In this document: one piece after another, positions 34,006 through 43,800 of the stretch
Layout of the letters: the number at the start of each line of letters is the position of its first letter
Numbering within the stretch: the stretch's first letter is position 1
Source: DATAEG01 sp963703085
Lineage (GTDB): Bacteria; Actinomycetota; Actinomycetes; Mycobacteriales; Jatrophihabitantaceae
DNA: 64,000 bases
Assembly: GCA_963703085.1 (NCBI GenBank)
Contig: OY969789.1
Span: 310,001-374,000 of the forward strand
Direction of reading: 5' to 3'
Position numbers and translations under genes: made by a program
The notes under the pieces: model-generated
Database searches by the model: none
Seen by the model: only the letters and a program-made list of their open reading frames with translations
What the model was told of the DNA's origin: nothing

Positions 34006-35808
34006 TCAGTGCGCGACCTCGGTGGACCTGGTCTCGCGGACCACCGTCACCCGGATCTGGCCGGGGTAGGTCAGCTCGTCCTCGATCTGTTTGGCCACCT
34101 CGCGGGCGATCACGGCGGACTCCAGGTCGTCGACGGTCTCCGGGCGCACCATGACCCGCACCTCGCGTCCGGCCTGCATCGCCCAGACCCGCTCGACACC
34201 CTCGCGCGCCGAGGCGATCGCCTCGATGCGCTCGAGCCGTTTGACGTAGGACTCGAGCGATTCCCGGCGCGCGCCCGGCCTCGCCGCGGAGCAGGCGTCG
34301 GCGGCCTGGGTGAGGACAGCCTCGATCGTCTTCGGCGGCACCTCGTTGTGGTGGGCCTCGACGGCGTGCGCGACGCGCTCATCCTCACCGTGCGAGCGCA
34401 GTAGCTCGGCACCGACAATGGCGTGGCTGCCTTCCACTTCGTGGGTGAGCGCCTTGCCGATGTCGTGCAGGAAGGCGGCGCGTTTGACCAGGACCGCGTC
34501 GACCCGGCTGAGGCCGAGCTCGGCTGCCATCAATCCGGCGATGTGCGCGCTCTCGATGAGATGCGCCAGCACGTTCTGGCCGTAGCTGGTGCGGTAGCGC
34601 AGTCGGCCCAGGGTGGGCATCAGCCGCTCGTCGACGTCGCGCAGCCCGACTTCGGCCAGCGCGTCGGACGCCGCGCGCAGGCAGAGCTCGTCGACCTCAC
34701 CCTTGCTCGTCTCGTAGATCTCCTCGATCCGCTGCGGGTGGATGCGACCGTCGGAGATGAGCTTTTCCAGAGTCAGCCGACCGGTTTCGCGGCGTACCGG
34801 GTCGAAGCAGGACAGCAGCACGGCCTCGGGGGTGTCATCGATGATGACGTTGACCCCGGTGACCGATTCGAAGGCGCGGATGTTGCGGCCTTCCCGGCCG
34901 ATGATGCGCCCCTTCATCTCATCGCTGGGCAGATGCAACACGCTGACCACACTCTCGGTGGTCTGCTCGCTGGCCACTCGTTGCACGGCATCGACGACGA
35001 TGGCCCGGGCCCGGGTGGTGGCCTCGGCGCGGGCTTCCGCCTCGATGCCCCGAGCCAGAATCGCTGCCTCGCGGCGTGACTTGGTCTGTACCTCGGCCAT
35101 CAGCTCGGCCCGCGCTTCCTCAGCGGTCAGCCCGCTGATCCGCTCCAACTCGGCCAGGTGCTCACTGCGCCGCGCAGTGAGGGCGGCCTCTTGCTCGGTC
35201 AGTTCGGTCGACTTCGCGGTGAGTTCGGAGTGTTGTCCGGCCAGCACGGCTGCCTGGGCCTTCAGCGCGTCCTCGCGGGCGGTGAGTTCCTCGATGCTGC
35301 GCCGCAGCGTCTCCTGCGCGGCGGACAGCACGTCCCGCTCGTGCCGCAGGCTGGTCCGGGTGCCTTCCAGCGAAGCCCGGTCCCGATCGAGAGCGGCGGC
35401 GTCCTCGGCGCGGCGGATCTCCAGCTCCCGACGCTGCTCGGCCACTGCAGCCTCGGCGACGATCCGCTCTTCGCCGATCTCGGCGTGCGCCGAGCGCAGC
35501 AGCGAACTGGCTTCGGCGGCGGCCTCACGTCGCGTCGAATCCGCTTCGCGGCGGGCCATCACCCGGATCGACTCGGCCTCCGCTTCGGCCATCCGGCGGC
35601 TGGCTTGCGCCCACTCGGCAGCGTCAGTCTCGGTCTGGGCGGGCGCCTCGTCGATCTGCGCTCGCGGTACCGGGCGCCCCGCTGCGTGGCCCGGGCCGTA
35701 CCGGTGTGCCTCCCCGGCTGCTCCGCGACTGCGCTTGCGGTAGGCATCGATGAACGCCAGACCCAGGATGAGTACCACTGCGACGCCGGACAGGAGCACC
35801 CACTGCAT
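34006..35808 (-). CDS. rny: Ribonuclease Y
   Basis: Membrane-anchored endoribonuclease of 600 residues that initiates mRNA decay. It has an N-terminal helix (WVLLSGVAVVLILGLAFI), a long coiled coil (about 50-290, rich in Glu/Ala/Arg), a KH domain (GRIIGREGRNIRAFE) and an HD domain (FLHDIGKALTHE). ATG 35808 has GGGAGG seven bases before it; ATG 35826 lacks such a site. It lies between recX and miaB as in other actinobacteria. Confidence 0.94.
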   Translation of the reverse strand: MQWVLLSGVAVVLILGLAFIDAYRKRSRGAAGEAHRYGPGHAAGRPVPRAQIDEAPAQTETDAAEWAQASRRMAEAEAESIRVMARREADSTRREAAAEASSLLRSAHAEIGEERIVAEAAVAEQRRELEIRRAEDAAALDRDRASLEGTRTSLRHERDVLSAAQETLRRSIEELTAREDALKAQAAVLAGQHSELTAKSTELTEQEAALTARRSEHLAELERISGLTAEEARAELMAEVQTKSRREAAILARGIEAEARAEATTRARAIVVDAVQRVASEQTTESVVSVLHLPSDEMKGRIIGREGRNIRAFESVTGVNVIIDDTPEAVLLSCFDPVRRETGRLTLEKLISDGRIHPQRIEEIYETSKGEVDELCLRAASDALAEVGLRDVDERLMPTLGRLRYRTSYGQNVLAHLIESAHIAGLMAAELGLSRVDAVLVKRAAFLHDIGKALTHEVEGSHAIVGAELLRSHGEDERVAHAVEAHHNEVPPKTIEAVLTQAADACSAARPGARRESLESYVKRLERIEAIASAREGVERVWAMQAGREVRVMVRPETVDDLESAVIAREVAKQIEDELTYPGQIRVTVVRETRSTEVAH

Positions 35809-36115
35809 GGCCGTCCTCCCGTCCATCCGGCGCACGAGGCACCCGTGCCGGCGGCTGGCCGGCACCAATCAGGCGAGAGCACATCACACGCGAAGCAGGT
35901 GCTGCCGACGGGATTCTCGGTCGCATGTGGCGATCGAGCCGGTCCGTCGGCGATTCGGTCCTTTCGGCGAGGTCCGGGGCGGCGGTTGCACCACCGGTGG
36001 TAGGCAATTCAAGGCACTGCGCGGTAAACCCGCTTTACTGAGACGTGCTCTCCTGGTACGTCCGAGGCTAAGTACCACCCGTCACAAGGTCAAGCCGACG
36101 AGCCGGACGACGCAG
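35809..36115. other. rny upstream region
   Basis: 307 bases between recX and rny, both on the minus strand, without a credible gene. A perfect palindrome ACCACCGGTGGT stands at 35990-36001. Less GC-rich sequence around 36005-36035 may hold the rny promoter, but no clear -35/-10 pair was found. A recX transcript could also read through. Confidence 0.4.
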
Positions 36116-36745
36116 TCAGTCGGAGGGCAGGTCGAGCTCGGCAACCACCTCGCGTACCAGCCGGTAGCACAGGCCGGCCGGGTAGCCTTTGCGCGCCAGC
36201 TGACCCACCAGCCGGCGGGCCTTGGTGGCGTCGTCCAACCGGGCCATCCCGGCCAACCGCTTGCGCACCAGCTCCCGAGCGGCGGCTTCCTCACCGGCCG
36301 GATCGATCTGCTCGACGGCCGCACGGATCTCTTCCGCCGCGACGCCGCGGCGGCGCAGTTTGGTCGCGATGGCCTGGCGGGCCATCCCCTGCTCCTCGTG
36401 CCGGGCCACTGCGTAACTGGCGGCCAGGCCGGCATCGTCGATCAGACCGACCTCGGTGTATCTGTCGAGCACCGCGTTGGCGACGGCGTGGGAGATGCCG
36501 CGCTTGCGCAGCAGCTCGGCCAGCTCGTGCCGGGTGCAGGGCCGGGCGGTCAGCTTCCGCAGACACAGCGCCCGAGCCACCGACTCCGGGTCGCCGGGCG
36601 GGTCGAGTTCGTCCGGGGGCGGTTCCGGCCGCGCGGGTGTGGTGCGCGCCGGATCGGCTGCCGCCGGACTTGACTGCTCGGCTGGCACGACCCGGAGGTG
36701 CCCCTTCCCGCGGATCCGGCTCTCCCGAGCCGACGATGACGACAC
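36116..36745 (-). CDS. recX: Regulatory protein RecX
   Basis: Inhibitor of RecA filaments, 209 residues. Three-helix RecX repeats are visible: LCLRKLTARPCTRHELAELLRKRG, LAASYAVARHEEQGMARQAIATKLRRRGV and ARLDDATKARRLVGQLARKGY. A Pro-rich N-terminal extension of about 50 residues precedes them, as in other actinobacteria. The GTG at 36745 is three bases past the recA stop, so recA and recX are co-transcribed and under the same SOS box. Confidence 0.94.
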   Translation of the reverse strand: MSSSSARESRIRGKGHLRVVPAEQSSPAAADPARTTPARPEPPPDELDPPGDPESVARALCLRKLTARPCTRHELAELLRKRGISHAVANAVLDRYTEVGLIDDAGLAASYAVARHEEQGMARQAIATKLRRRGVAAEEIRAAVEQIDPAGEEAAARELVRKRLAGMARLDDATKARRLVGQLARKGYPAGLCYRLVREVVAELDLPSD

Positions 36746-36748
36746 GGA

Positions 36749-37819
36749 TCAGAAGTCGACCGGCGCCGGCAGGGCGCTGACGGTGGCACCATCGGCGGTC
36801 ATCGCGCCGCCCTCGTCCACGACGGCACCCACACCGAGCTTCTCCTTGATCTTCTTCTCGATCTCGTTGGCCATGTCCGGGTTGTCGCGCAGGAAGGTCC
36901 GCACGTTCTCCTTGCCCTGACCGAGCTGGTCGCCGTCGTAGGTGTACCAAGCGCCGGACTTCTTCACGATGCCCTGCTCCACACCCACGTCGATGAGCGA
37001 ACCCTCCCGGCTGATGCCCTGGCCGTAGACGATGTCGAACTCCGCCTGCTTGAACGGCGGAGCCACCTTGTTCTTGACGACCTTCACCCGGGTCCGGTTA
37101 CCGACCGCGTCGGTGCCGTCCTTGAGCGTCTCGATGCGGCGCACGTCCAGCCGGACCGAGGAATAGAACTTCAGCGCCTTGCCGCCGCTGGTGGTCTCCG
37201 GCGAGCCGAACATCACGCCGATCTTCTCGCGCAGTTGGTTGATGAAGATGGCCGTCGTCCCGGAGTTGCTCAACGCGCCGGTGATCTTGCGCAACGCCTG
37301 ACTCATCAGGCGCGCCTGCAGGCCGACGTGGCTGTCGCCCATCTCGCCCTCGATCTCGGCGCGCGGGACGAGCGCGGCCACCGAGTCCACCACGATGACG
37401 TCCAGTGCTCCGGAGCGGATCAGCATGTCCATGATCTCCAGCGCCTGCTCACCGGTGTCCGGCTGGCTGACCAACAGCGCGTCGGTATCCACTCCCAGCG
37501 CCTGCGCATACGACGGGTCAAGCGCGTGCTCGGCGTCGATGAAGGCAGCGACGCCGCCGGCCGCCTGCGCGTTGGCCACCGCATGCAGCGCGACGGTGGT
37601 CTTACCCGAAGATTCCGGGCCGTAGATCTCCACCACCCGTCCCCGCGGCAGCCCGCCGATACCCAGCGCCACGTCGAGCGCGATCGAGCCGGTCGGGATG
37701 ACCTCGATGGGGACGTAAGGACGATCACCGAGGCGCATGACCGAGCCCTTGCCGTACTGCTTGTCGATCTGGGCCATCGCGACGTCCAGAGCCTTGCCGC
37801 GGTCGAATCCTGCTGCCAT
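36749..37819 (-). CDS. recA: RecA recombinase
   Basis: DNA recombinase and LexA co-protease, 356 residues. Walker A GPESSGKT is at 67-74, Walker B IVVDSVAAL, the L1/L2 loops (EMGDSHVGLQARLMS; SGGKALKFYSS) and the C-terminal KIKEKLG region are all present. ATG 37819 is chosen because GAAGGTGG precedes it by five bases; GTG 37828 is the alternative. An SOS box lies 130 bases upstream. No intein is present. Confidence 0.98.
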   Translation of the reverse strand: MAAGFDRGKALDVAMAQIDKQYGKGSVMRLGDRPYVPIEVIPTGSIALDVALGIGGLPRGRVVEIYGPESSGKTTVALHAVANAQAAGGVAAFIDAEHALDPSYAQALGVDTDALLVSQPDTGEQALEIMDMLIRSGALDVIVVDSVAALVPRAEIEGEMGDSHVGLQARLMSQALRKITGALSNSGTTAIFINQLREKIGVMFGSPETTSGGKALKFYSSVRLDVRRIETLKDGTDAVGNRTRVKVVKNKVAPPFKQAEFDIVYGQGISREGSLIDVGVEQGIVKKSGAWYTYDGDQLGQGKENVRTFLRDNPDMANEIEKKIKEKLGVGAVVDEGGAMTADGATVSALPAPVDF

Positions 37820-37948
37820 GGGGTCCACCTTCGGGTGCTAGTTCGAGTACATGTGACCAGGGACGGCACCGACGGTAGGACGACCTACCGACAATTTCGG
37901 CAGGCGCCGGCCGGTGTGGACGGCCCTCGATCTACGGCAACTTTGCAC

Positions 37949-37962
37949 CGAACAGGTGTTCG
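37949..37962. promoter_or_regulatory. SOS (LexA) box of recA
   Basis: CGAACAGGTGTTCG is a perfect CGAAC-N4-GTTCG site 130 bases before recA on the minus strand. The tandem repeat region starts 19 bases further upstream. Confidence 0.88.
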
Positions 37963-37980
37963 ATGCAATCCAACACGCCG

Positions 37981-38220
37981 TGCCTATGGCGCCGGCCTCG
38001 CAAGCTCGGCGCGGACGCGACCGCCCTACCTCCGGCGCCGGCCTCGCAAGCTCGGCGCGGACGCGACCGCCTGGACCTACGGTCGGCGGTATCGGCGCCG
38101 TACCTACGCCGCCGGCCTCGCAAGCTCGGCGCGGACGCGACCGCCCTACCTACGGCGCCGGCCTCGCAAGCTCGGCGCGGACGCGACCGCCTGGACCTAC
38201 GGTCGGCGGTATCCACGGCG
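37981..38220. repeat. 120-bp tandem duplication with four 35-bp repeats
   Basis: Two near-identical 120-bp copies lie at 37981-38100 and 38101-38220. Each contains two copies of a 35-bp core beginning GCCGGCCTCGCAAGCTCGG, at 37991, 38037, 38111 and 38157, spaced 46, 74 and 46 bases apart. The copies are unusually well conserved for non-coding DNA, implying recent expansion. Open frames across it code for Arg/Ala-rich repeats and are not taken as genes. Confidence 0.88.
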
Positions 38221-38307
38221 CCCAATCTTCGGCGGTATCCATGGCGCCCTATCTACGGCGGTATCCATGGCGCCCTATCTACGGCGGTATCCATGGCGCC
38301 CTATCTA
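38204..38307. repeat. 26-bp tandem array, four copies
   Basis: Four head-to-tail copies of a 26-bp unit beginning CGGCGGTATCCATGGCGCC start at 38204, 38230, 38256 and 38282. The last three are identical and the first differs at three bases. A partial fifth copy follows. The array ends 48 bases before the DinB-family start and follows directly on the 120-bp duplication. Confidence 0.9.
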
Positions 38308-38355
38308 CGGCGCCCTAGTTTGATTGTCGCCCGGGTCCTGATTGATGATGCCGGG

Positions 38356-38904
38356 ATGACCATCCGACGCTATCCCGACATGTGGGTCGACCCGCAGGAC
38401 GATCCGCGCAGCGACGATCCGGTGATGGGCAGCGAGCGCGACACGTTGCTGCAGTACCTGACGTTCCACCGGCTCACGTTGCAGATGAAGTGCTCCGGAC
38501 TCGACGCGGCCGCCATGGCGAAGCGGTCGGTCGAGCCATCGTCGCTGTCGTTGCTGGGTTTGGTCCGTCATCTGGCCGATGTGGAGCGGAGCTGGTCACG
38601 ACGAATCATGGCCCGGCAGGAGGTTGCACTCGTCTTCCGGACCGCCGAGGACGCAGACGCGGCCTTCACCGGCGCCACCGCCGACGACGCGCTGGTGGCG
38701 CAGGCCTGGGCCGCGTGGCGCGAGGAGGTCGCATTCACCGACCGCTACCTGGAGCAGAACCCGGATCTGGAGACCATCGGCGAGCGGGGCGGCCAGCCGA
38801 TCATGCTGCGCGAGGTACTGATTCACCTGATCGAGGAATACGCCCGCCACATCGGTCATGCCGATCTGTTGCGGGAACGGATCGACGGCCGCACCGGGCA
38901 ATGA
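38356..38904 (+). CDS. DinB/DUF664 family protein
   Basis: A 182-residue four-helix-bundle protein of the DinB-like/DUF664 group, often mycothiol-dependent thiol transferases in actinobacteria. Likely metal ligands are histidines in LVRHLADVE and in LIEEYARHIGHADLLRE, in the spacing usual for the family. ATG 38356 starts just after the tandem repeats, which contribute no coding sequence; no strong ribosome binding site is visible. The substrate is unknown. Confidence 0.85.
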   Translation: MTIRRYPDMWVDPQDDPRSDDPVMGSERDTLLQYLTFHRLTLQMKCSGLDAAAMAKRSVEPSSLSLLGLVRHLADVERSWSRRIMARQEVALVFRTAEDADAAFTGATADDALVAQAWAAWREEVAFTDRYLEQNPDLETIGERGGQPIMLREVLIHLIEEYARHIGHADLLRERIDGRTGQ

Positions 38905-38957
38905 GAGGCCGCGATCGGGCGTTGTCGCCGTAACGGCTGGCCGGCGAATCACCGATC

Positions 38958-39149
38958 TCAGCGCAGCTGCGCCGGCACCTCGAACTCGGCGCACACCGCG
39001 CGCCAGATGTCCTTGGCGGCGACGCCTTGCTCCAGCGCCTCCTCCACGGTCGCACCCAACAGCGGAAGTCGGTAGTCCTTGGCCACACTGCGCGAGTACA
39101 CCGGCCCGAACCGGGCGTCCATCCGTCGCCAGAACTCGCTGATCCGCAC
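38958..39149 (-). CDS. DUF3046 domain-containing protein
   Basis: A 63-residue protein matching the short actinobacterial family DUF3046: it begins RISEFWRRMDARFG, continues VYSRSVAKDYRLPLLG, and ends DIWRAVCAEFEVP. Its gene is regularly near recA, as here. No function is known. The GTG start at 39149 gives the full family length. It is convergent with the DinB gene. Confidence 0.9.
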   Translation of the reverse strand: MRISEFWRRMDARFGPVYSRSVAKDYRLPLLGATVEEALEQGVAAKDIWRAVCAEFEVPAQLR

Positions 39150-39226
39150 GTCGTTCAGCCTCGCACAGCGCGCGGTGCTCGGCCCACCCGCGGCCGTTCG
39201 CTCGACGATTTTCTAGGGTTACCGAC

Positions 39227-40090
39227 ATGCCCGGCCCTGCGGCGGTACCCGATCCGGCAGAGGTGCTCGCGGCCGTCGGGCTACCGGCGCCGGACCAACA
39301 ACACCGGATGGCCGGTTTCGACGCGGTGGTCTGGCGGGTGACGACAGCCGGCCGGACGCTGGCCGTGCGGCTGCTGCGGCCGGGGCACGGCTCCGGCCGG
39401 GAGAGTGCCGCAGTGCGACTGGCCGCCGTCCTGGGATTGCCGGTCCCGCACATCGTGGCCGAGGGCAGCTGGTCCGGCCGTGCGGTGGTGGTCAGCACCT
39501 GGTGCGCCGGCACGCCGGTCGGCGAGCTGATGGTGGCCGAACCGGACAGTCTCGGGGCGCTGGCCGGCCGTTTCGGTGCGGCTCAGGCGGCGTTGCACAG
39601 CGCACCGCTGCCGGCCGACAACGCGGTGCAGTCGCTCGGCCCGTCGGCGTTGCTGCAGCAGGACATCGAGCCGGTGATTCGCGCCGCGTTGGCCGCCGCC
39701 GCTCCGGCGCTATCGGCGCTCGTCCATCTCGACTTCCAGCCGTTCAACGTGCTGGACGACGGTCAGCAGGTGGCCGGGATCGTCGACTGGGCGAATGCCG
39801 CGGTCGCCGATCCGCGATACGACGTGGCCCGCACCCGGGCGATCATGGCCCTCGCCCCGGCCATCAGACCGGCGCTGGTACCGCTCCTGGAGGAGTTTCT
39901 GGCTGCCTGGTCGCGCGGGTACGCCGCGGTGCGACCGATGCCGGACGACGACGAGCTGGCCCCGTTCCTCGCGTGGGCCGGTGCGACCCAGATCGGCGAC
40001 TGGGCAGGCCGGGTGGCCGGTGGTGAGGCCGGTCCGCAGATCGAGACAGCCGCGCGCGACTTCGCCGAGTTCTGGCGGACGCGACTGTAG
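39227..40090 (+). CDS. Aminoglycoside phosphotransferase (APH) family protein
   Basis: Kinase-like protein of 287 residues. The catalytic loop is LVHLDFQPFNVL (His-x-Asp-x4-Asn), followed by GIVDWANAAVADPRYD with the metal-binding aspartate. The N-lobe is short but holds VRLLRPG as the ATP-binding lysine-equivalent region. Members phosphorylate aminoglycosides, choline, homoserine or sugars; no specificity can be assigned. Confidence 0.88.
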   Translation: MPGPAAVPDPAEVLAAVGLPAPDQQHRMAGFDAVVWRVTTAGRTLAVRLLRPGHGSGRESAAVRLAAVLGLPVPHIVAEGSWSGRAVVVSTWCAGTPVGELMVAEPDSLGALAGRFGAAQAALHSAPLPADNAVQSLGPSALLQQDIEPVIRAALAAAAPALSALVHLDFQPFNVLDDGQQVAGIVDWANAAVADPRYDVARTRAIMALAPAIRPALVPLLEEFLAAWSRGYAAVRPMPDDDELAPFLAWAGATQIGDWAGRVAGGEAGPQIETAARDFAEFWRTRL

Positions 40091-40122
40091 CCGGTGGGCC
40101 GGTGCCTGAGATTCTTGTCCGC

Positions 40123-40794
40123 ATGTCCACTCCCGCTTCGCCGTCCGCCGCCGCTTCACCCGCTTTCGCTTCACCGGCCGCCGATCCGCGCGCCTGGTAC
40201 GCGATGCCGGTGCTGGCGGGATCACTCATCCGGCTCGAGCCGATGAGGATGGAGCACGCCGCCGGCTACCGGTCCGCAGCCGGTACCGGCCAGGCCGCCG
40301 AGGAGGTGTTCCGCTGGATGGGCATCGCGCCGCCCACCTCGGACGCCGAGGCCGTCGACCAGATTCTCACCGCGTTGTCCGCGCGGGCCCATGGCGAGCG
40401 GTTCGCCTACACGCAATTCGACGCGCGGACCGGTGAGGTCGTCGGCACCACCTCCCTGTACGACGTGGTACCGGCACTGCGCACCTTGGCAATCGGATAC
40501 ACCTGGCTCGGTCAGCGGTGGTGGCGTACCGGCCTCAACACCGAATCGAAGTTGCTGCTCCTGCGCTATGCCTTCGACGAGCTGGGTGCGGTGCGGGTGG
40601 TGTGGCACACCGACATCTTCAACGAGCGATCCCAGAACGCCATTGCCCGGTTGGGGGCGACCCGCGAAGGCGTCCTGCGCAAACACCGGATCCGCCGCGA
40701 TCGAAGCTGGCGCGACTCGGTCCAGTTCGCGATGACCGACGAGCAGTGGCCGGCCGCCCGGCAGCGGCTCACCGAACGGCTCGCCCAGGGCTAG
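40123..40794 (+). CDS. GNAT family N-acetyltransferase (RimJ/RimL type)
   Basis: A 223-residue acetyltransferase of the RimJ/RimL branch, marked by IRLEPMRMEHA, IGYTWLGQRWWRTGLNTESKLLLLRYAFDELG and NERSQNAIARLGATREGVLRKH. An Ala/Ser/Pro-rich N-terminal stretch of about 25 residues precedes it. ATG 40123 was preferred; GTG 40102 adds seven residues. Confidence 0.88.
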   Translation: MSTPASPSAAASPAFASPAADPRAWYAMPVLAGSLIRLEPMRMEHAAGYRSAAGTGQAAEEVFRWMGIAPPTSDAEAVDQILTALSARAHGERFAYTQFDARTGEVVGTTSLYDVVPALRTLAIGYTWLGQRWWRTGLNTESKLLLLRYAFDELGAVRVVWHTDIFNERSQNAIARLGATREGVLRKHRIRRDRSWRDSVQFAMTDEQWPAARQRLTERLAQG

Positions 40795-40888
40795 TCCGGC
40801 ACTGCCACGACGTCCGGGTGGACACGTCGCGGCGCGGGGCCGCAATACTGCACCAGCGGACGTCAGTGGCACCGAGCACACTGGATGA

Positions 40889-43800
40889 GTGCCCACGTTC
40901 TCACCCGCAACCCAGGACTGGTTGGACGGCGCCTTCGCGGCCCCCACCGCCGCGCAGCAGGGTGCCTGGGATGCGATCAGCAACGGCGACAACACGCTGG
41001 TCGTCGCCCCCACCGGAAGCGGCAAGACGCTCGCCGCGTTCCTCGCCGCCCTGGACCGGCTGGCCACCGAACCCCGGCCGGAAGAGCCGGGGCGGCGCTG
41101 TCGCGTGCTGTATCTGAGTCCGTTGAAGGCGCTCGCGGTCGACGTGGAACGCAATCTGCGCGGCCCACTGGCCGGGATCCGGCAGGCGGCCAGCCGGCTC
41201 GGCCTGCCCGAGCCCGATGTCCGGGTCGCGATGCGCTCCGGCGACACACCAGCCGACCAGCGCCGGGGGTTCGTCCGCGACCCGGCCGACATCCTCATCA
41301 CCACACCCGAGTCGCTGTTCCTGATGCTGACCTCCGCGGCCCGCGAGGTACTGCGCGGTGTGGACACCGTGATCGTCGACGAGGTGCACGCGGTGTGCGC
41401 GACCAAGCGCGGTTCGCATCTCGCACTGTCGCTGGAACGGCTGGATGCGCTGCTGCAGCGTCCGGCACAGCGCATCGGACTCTCCGCGACCGTCCGTCCC
41501 GTCGAGGAAGTGGCCACGTTCCTCGCCGGCGGCAGGCCCGTCACCATCGTCCAGCCGCCGGCCAGCAAGGTCATCGAGGTCTCCGTGGTGGTCCCGGTGG
41601 CCGACCTCACCGAACTGCCTGCAACGGCGCCCACCGGCCCCGACGAGCCGGACAGCCCCCAGACGGGGTCGATCTGGCCGCATGTCGAGGAACGGGTACT
41701 CGACCTGATCGAGACGCACCGGTCGACGATCGTGTTCGTCAACTCCCGCAAGCTGGCCGAGCGGCTCACCACGAAGCTGAACGAGCTGGCGAGCGAGCGC
41801 GCCGGTGTCGCGCAGGCCGAGCGGACGCACTCCCCGGCGGAGGTGCCGGCGCAGTCCGGCTCCGGTCATCCGCTCGGAGAGGTCGTCGTGGCCCGCGCGC
41901 ATCACGGGTCGGTGTCCAAGGAGCAGCGGGCACTGGTCGAGGAAGAGCTGAAGGGCGGCAGGTTACCGGCGGTGGTGGCCACGTCGTCGCTGGAACTCGG
42001 CATCGACATGGGTGCCGTCGACCTGGTCATCCAAGTGGAGTCGCCGCCCTCGGTCGCGGCCGGGCTGCAACGTATCGGCCGGGCCGGTCACCAGGTCGGT
42101 GCGCCGTCGCGCGGTGTGGTCTTCCCGAAGTTCCGCGGCGATCTTGTCGAGTGCACGGTGGTTGCCGAGCGGATGCGCGAGGGCGCGATCGAATCGATGC
42201 GCTATCCGCGCAACCCGCTGGACGTGCTCGCGCAGCACATCGTGGCGATGCTCGCGATGGACTCGATGACCGTCGCCGAAGTGGACGAGCTGGTGCGCCG
42301 GGCGGCGCCGTTCGCCGCGCTGCCGCCCTCCGCGCTGGACGGCGTGCTCGACATGTTGGCCGGCCGCTACCCGTCCGACGATTTCGCTGAGCTGCGGCCA
42401 CGCATCGTGTGGGACCGCGTCACCGGTGAGCTCACTGCCCGCCGCGGCGCGCAGCACCTCGCGGTGACCTCCGGCGGGACGATCCCCGACCGCGGCATGT
42501 TCGGCGTGTTCCTGGCCAGCTCCGGCGATGACAGTAAGCAGAGCCGACGGGTCGGCGAACTGGACGAGGAGATGGTGTACGAGTCCCGGGTGGGCGACGT
42601 CTTCCTGCTCGGCTCGTCGTCCTGGCGGATCGAGGACATCACCCCGGATCGGGTGCTGGTCACCCCGGCGCCCGGGCAGGTCGGCCGGATGCCGTTCTGG
42701 AAGGGCGATGCCCCCGGCCGGCCGGCCGAGTTGGGCCGCGCGCAGGGTGCGTTCCTGCGCGAGCTGAGTCACGCCAGCACCACTACGGCGACCGACCGGG
42801 CCACCAAGGCCGGCCTCGACGAGTGGGGCGTGAGCAACCTGCTCGATTACCTGCGCGAGCAGAAAGACGCCGCCGGGCACGTCCCGGACGACCGCACCCT
42901 GCTCGTGGAGCGGTTCCGCGACGAACTGGGCGACTGGCGGCTGGTGGTGCACTCTCCCTTCGGTGCGCCGGTCAATGCGCCGTGGGCGCTGCTGATCGCG
43001 GCGCGGATCCGGGAGCGGCACGGCATGGACGTGGCCACGATGCACACCGACGACGGCATTGTGGTGCGGTTGCCCGACACCGACGCCGCGCCGCCGGGCG
43101 CCGAGCTGGCGGTGTTCGAGCCGGAGGAGGTCGAAGCGCTGGTCACCGCGGAGCTCACCGGCTCGGCGCTGTTCGCCTCGCGGTTCCGCGAATGCGCCGC
43201 CCGGTCGCTGTTGCTGCCCAAGCGCGACCCGCGCCGGCGCACCGCGCTGTGGCAGCAGCGCCAGCGCGCCAACCAGTTGCTGCAGGTGGCCGCCGAGCAT
43301 GCCGAGTTCCCGGTCGTGCTGGAGGCGATGCGGGAATGCCTGCAGGACGTCTTCGACGTGCCCGGCCTGCGCTCGCTGATGTCCGACGTGGGCGCCCGCC
43401 GGCTGACCGTCATCGAGGTGGAGACGCAGACGCCGTCGCCCTTCGCGCGGTCGCTGATGTTCGGCTTCGCCGGCATGTTCATCTACGACGGCGACGCCCC
43501 GCTGGCCGAACGCCGCGCGCAGGCCCTCTCACTGGATTCCAGCCTGCTGGCCGAGCTGCTGGGCAGTTCCGAGCTGCGCGAACTGCTGGATGAGAAGGCC
43601 ATCGCCGAGGTCGAGGCGGAGGTGACCTGGCTGGCCGAATCGCGACGAGCCGCCGGCCTCGACGGGGTGCACGACCTGCTGCGGACCGTCGGCGACCTCA
43701 CTACTGCCGAGGCGGTCGCCCGGGGCGCGACGGCGCACGATCTGGCTGAGCTGGAGGCATCGCGGCGCGCCATCCGGGTGCGCATTGCCGGTGCCGAGCG

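Noticed and set aside
37991..38191. CRISPR-like array: four 35-bp repeats
   Set aside because: The intervals alternate 11, 39 and 11 bases and the intervals themselves are repeated, so this is a 120-bp duplication, not repeats with unique spacers. No cas genes are present.
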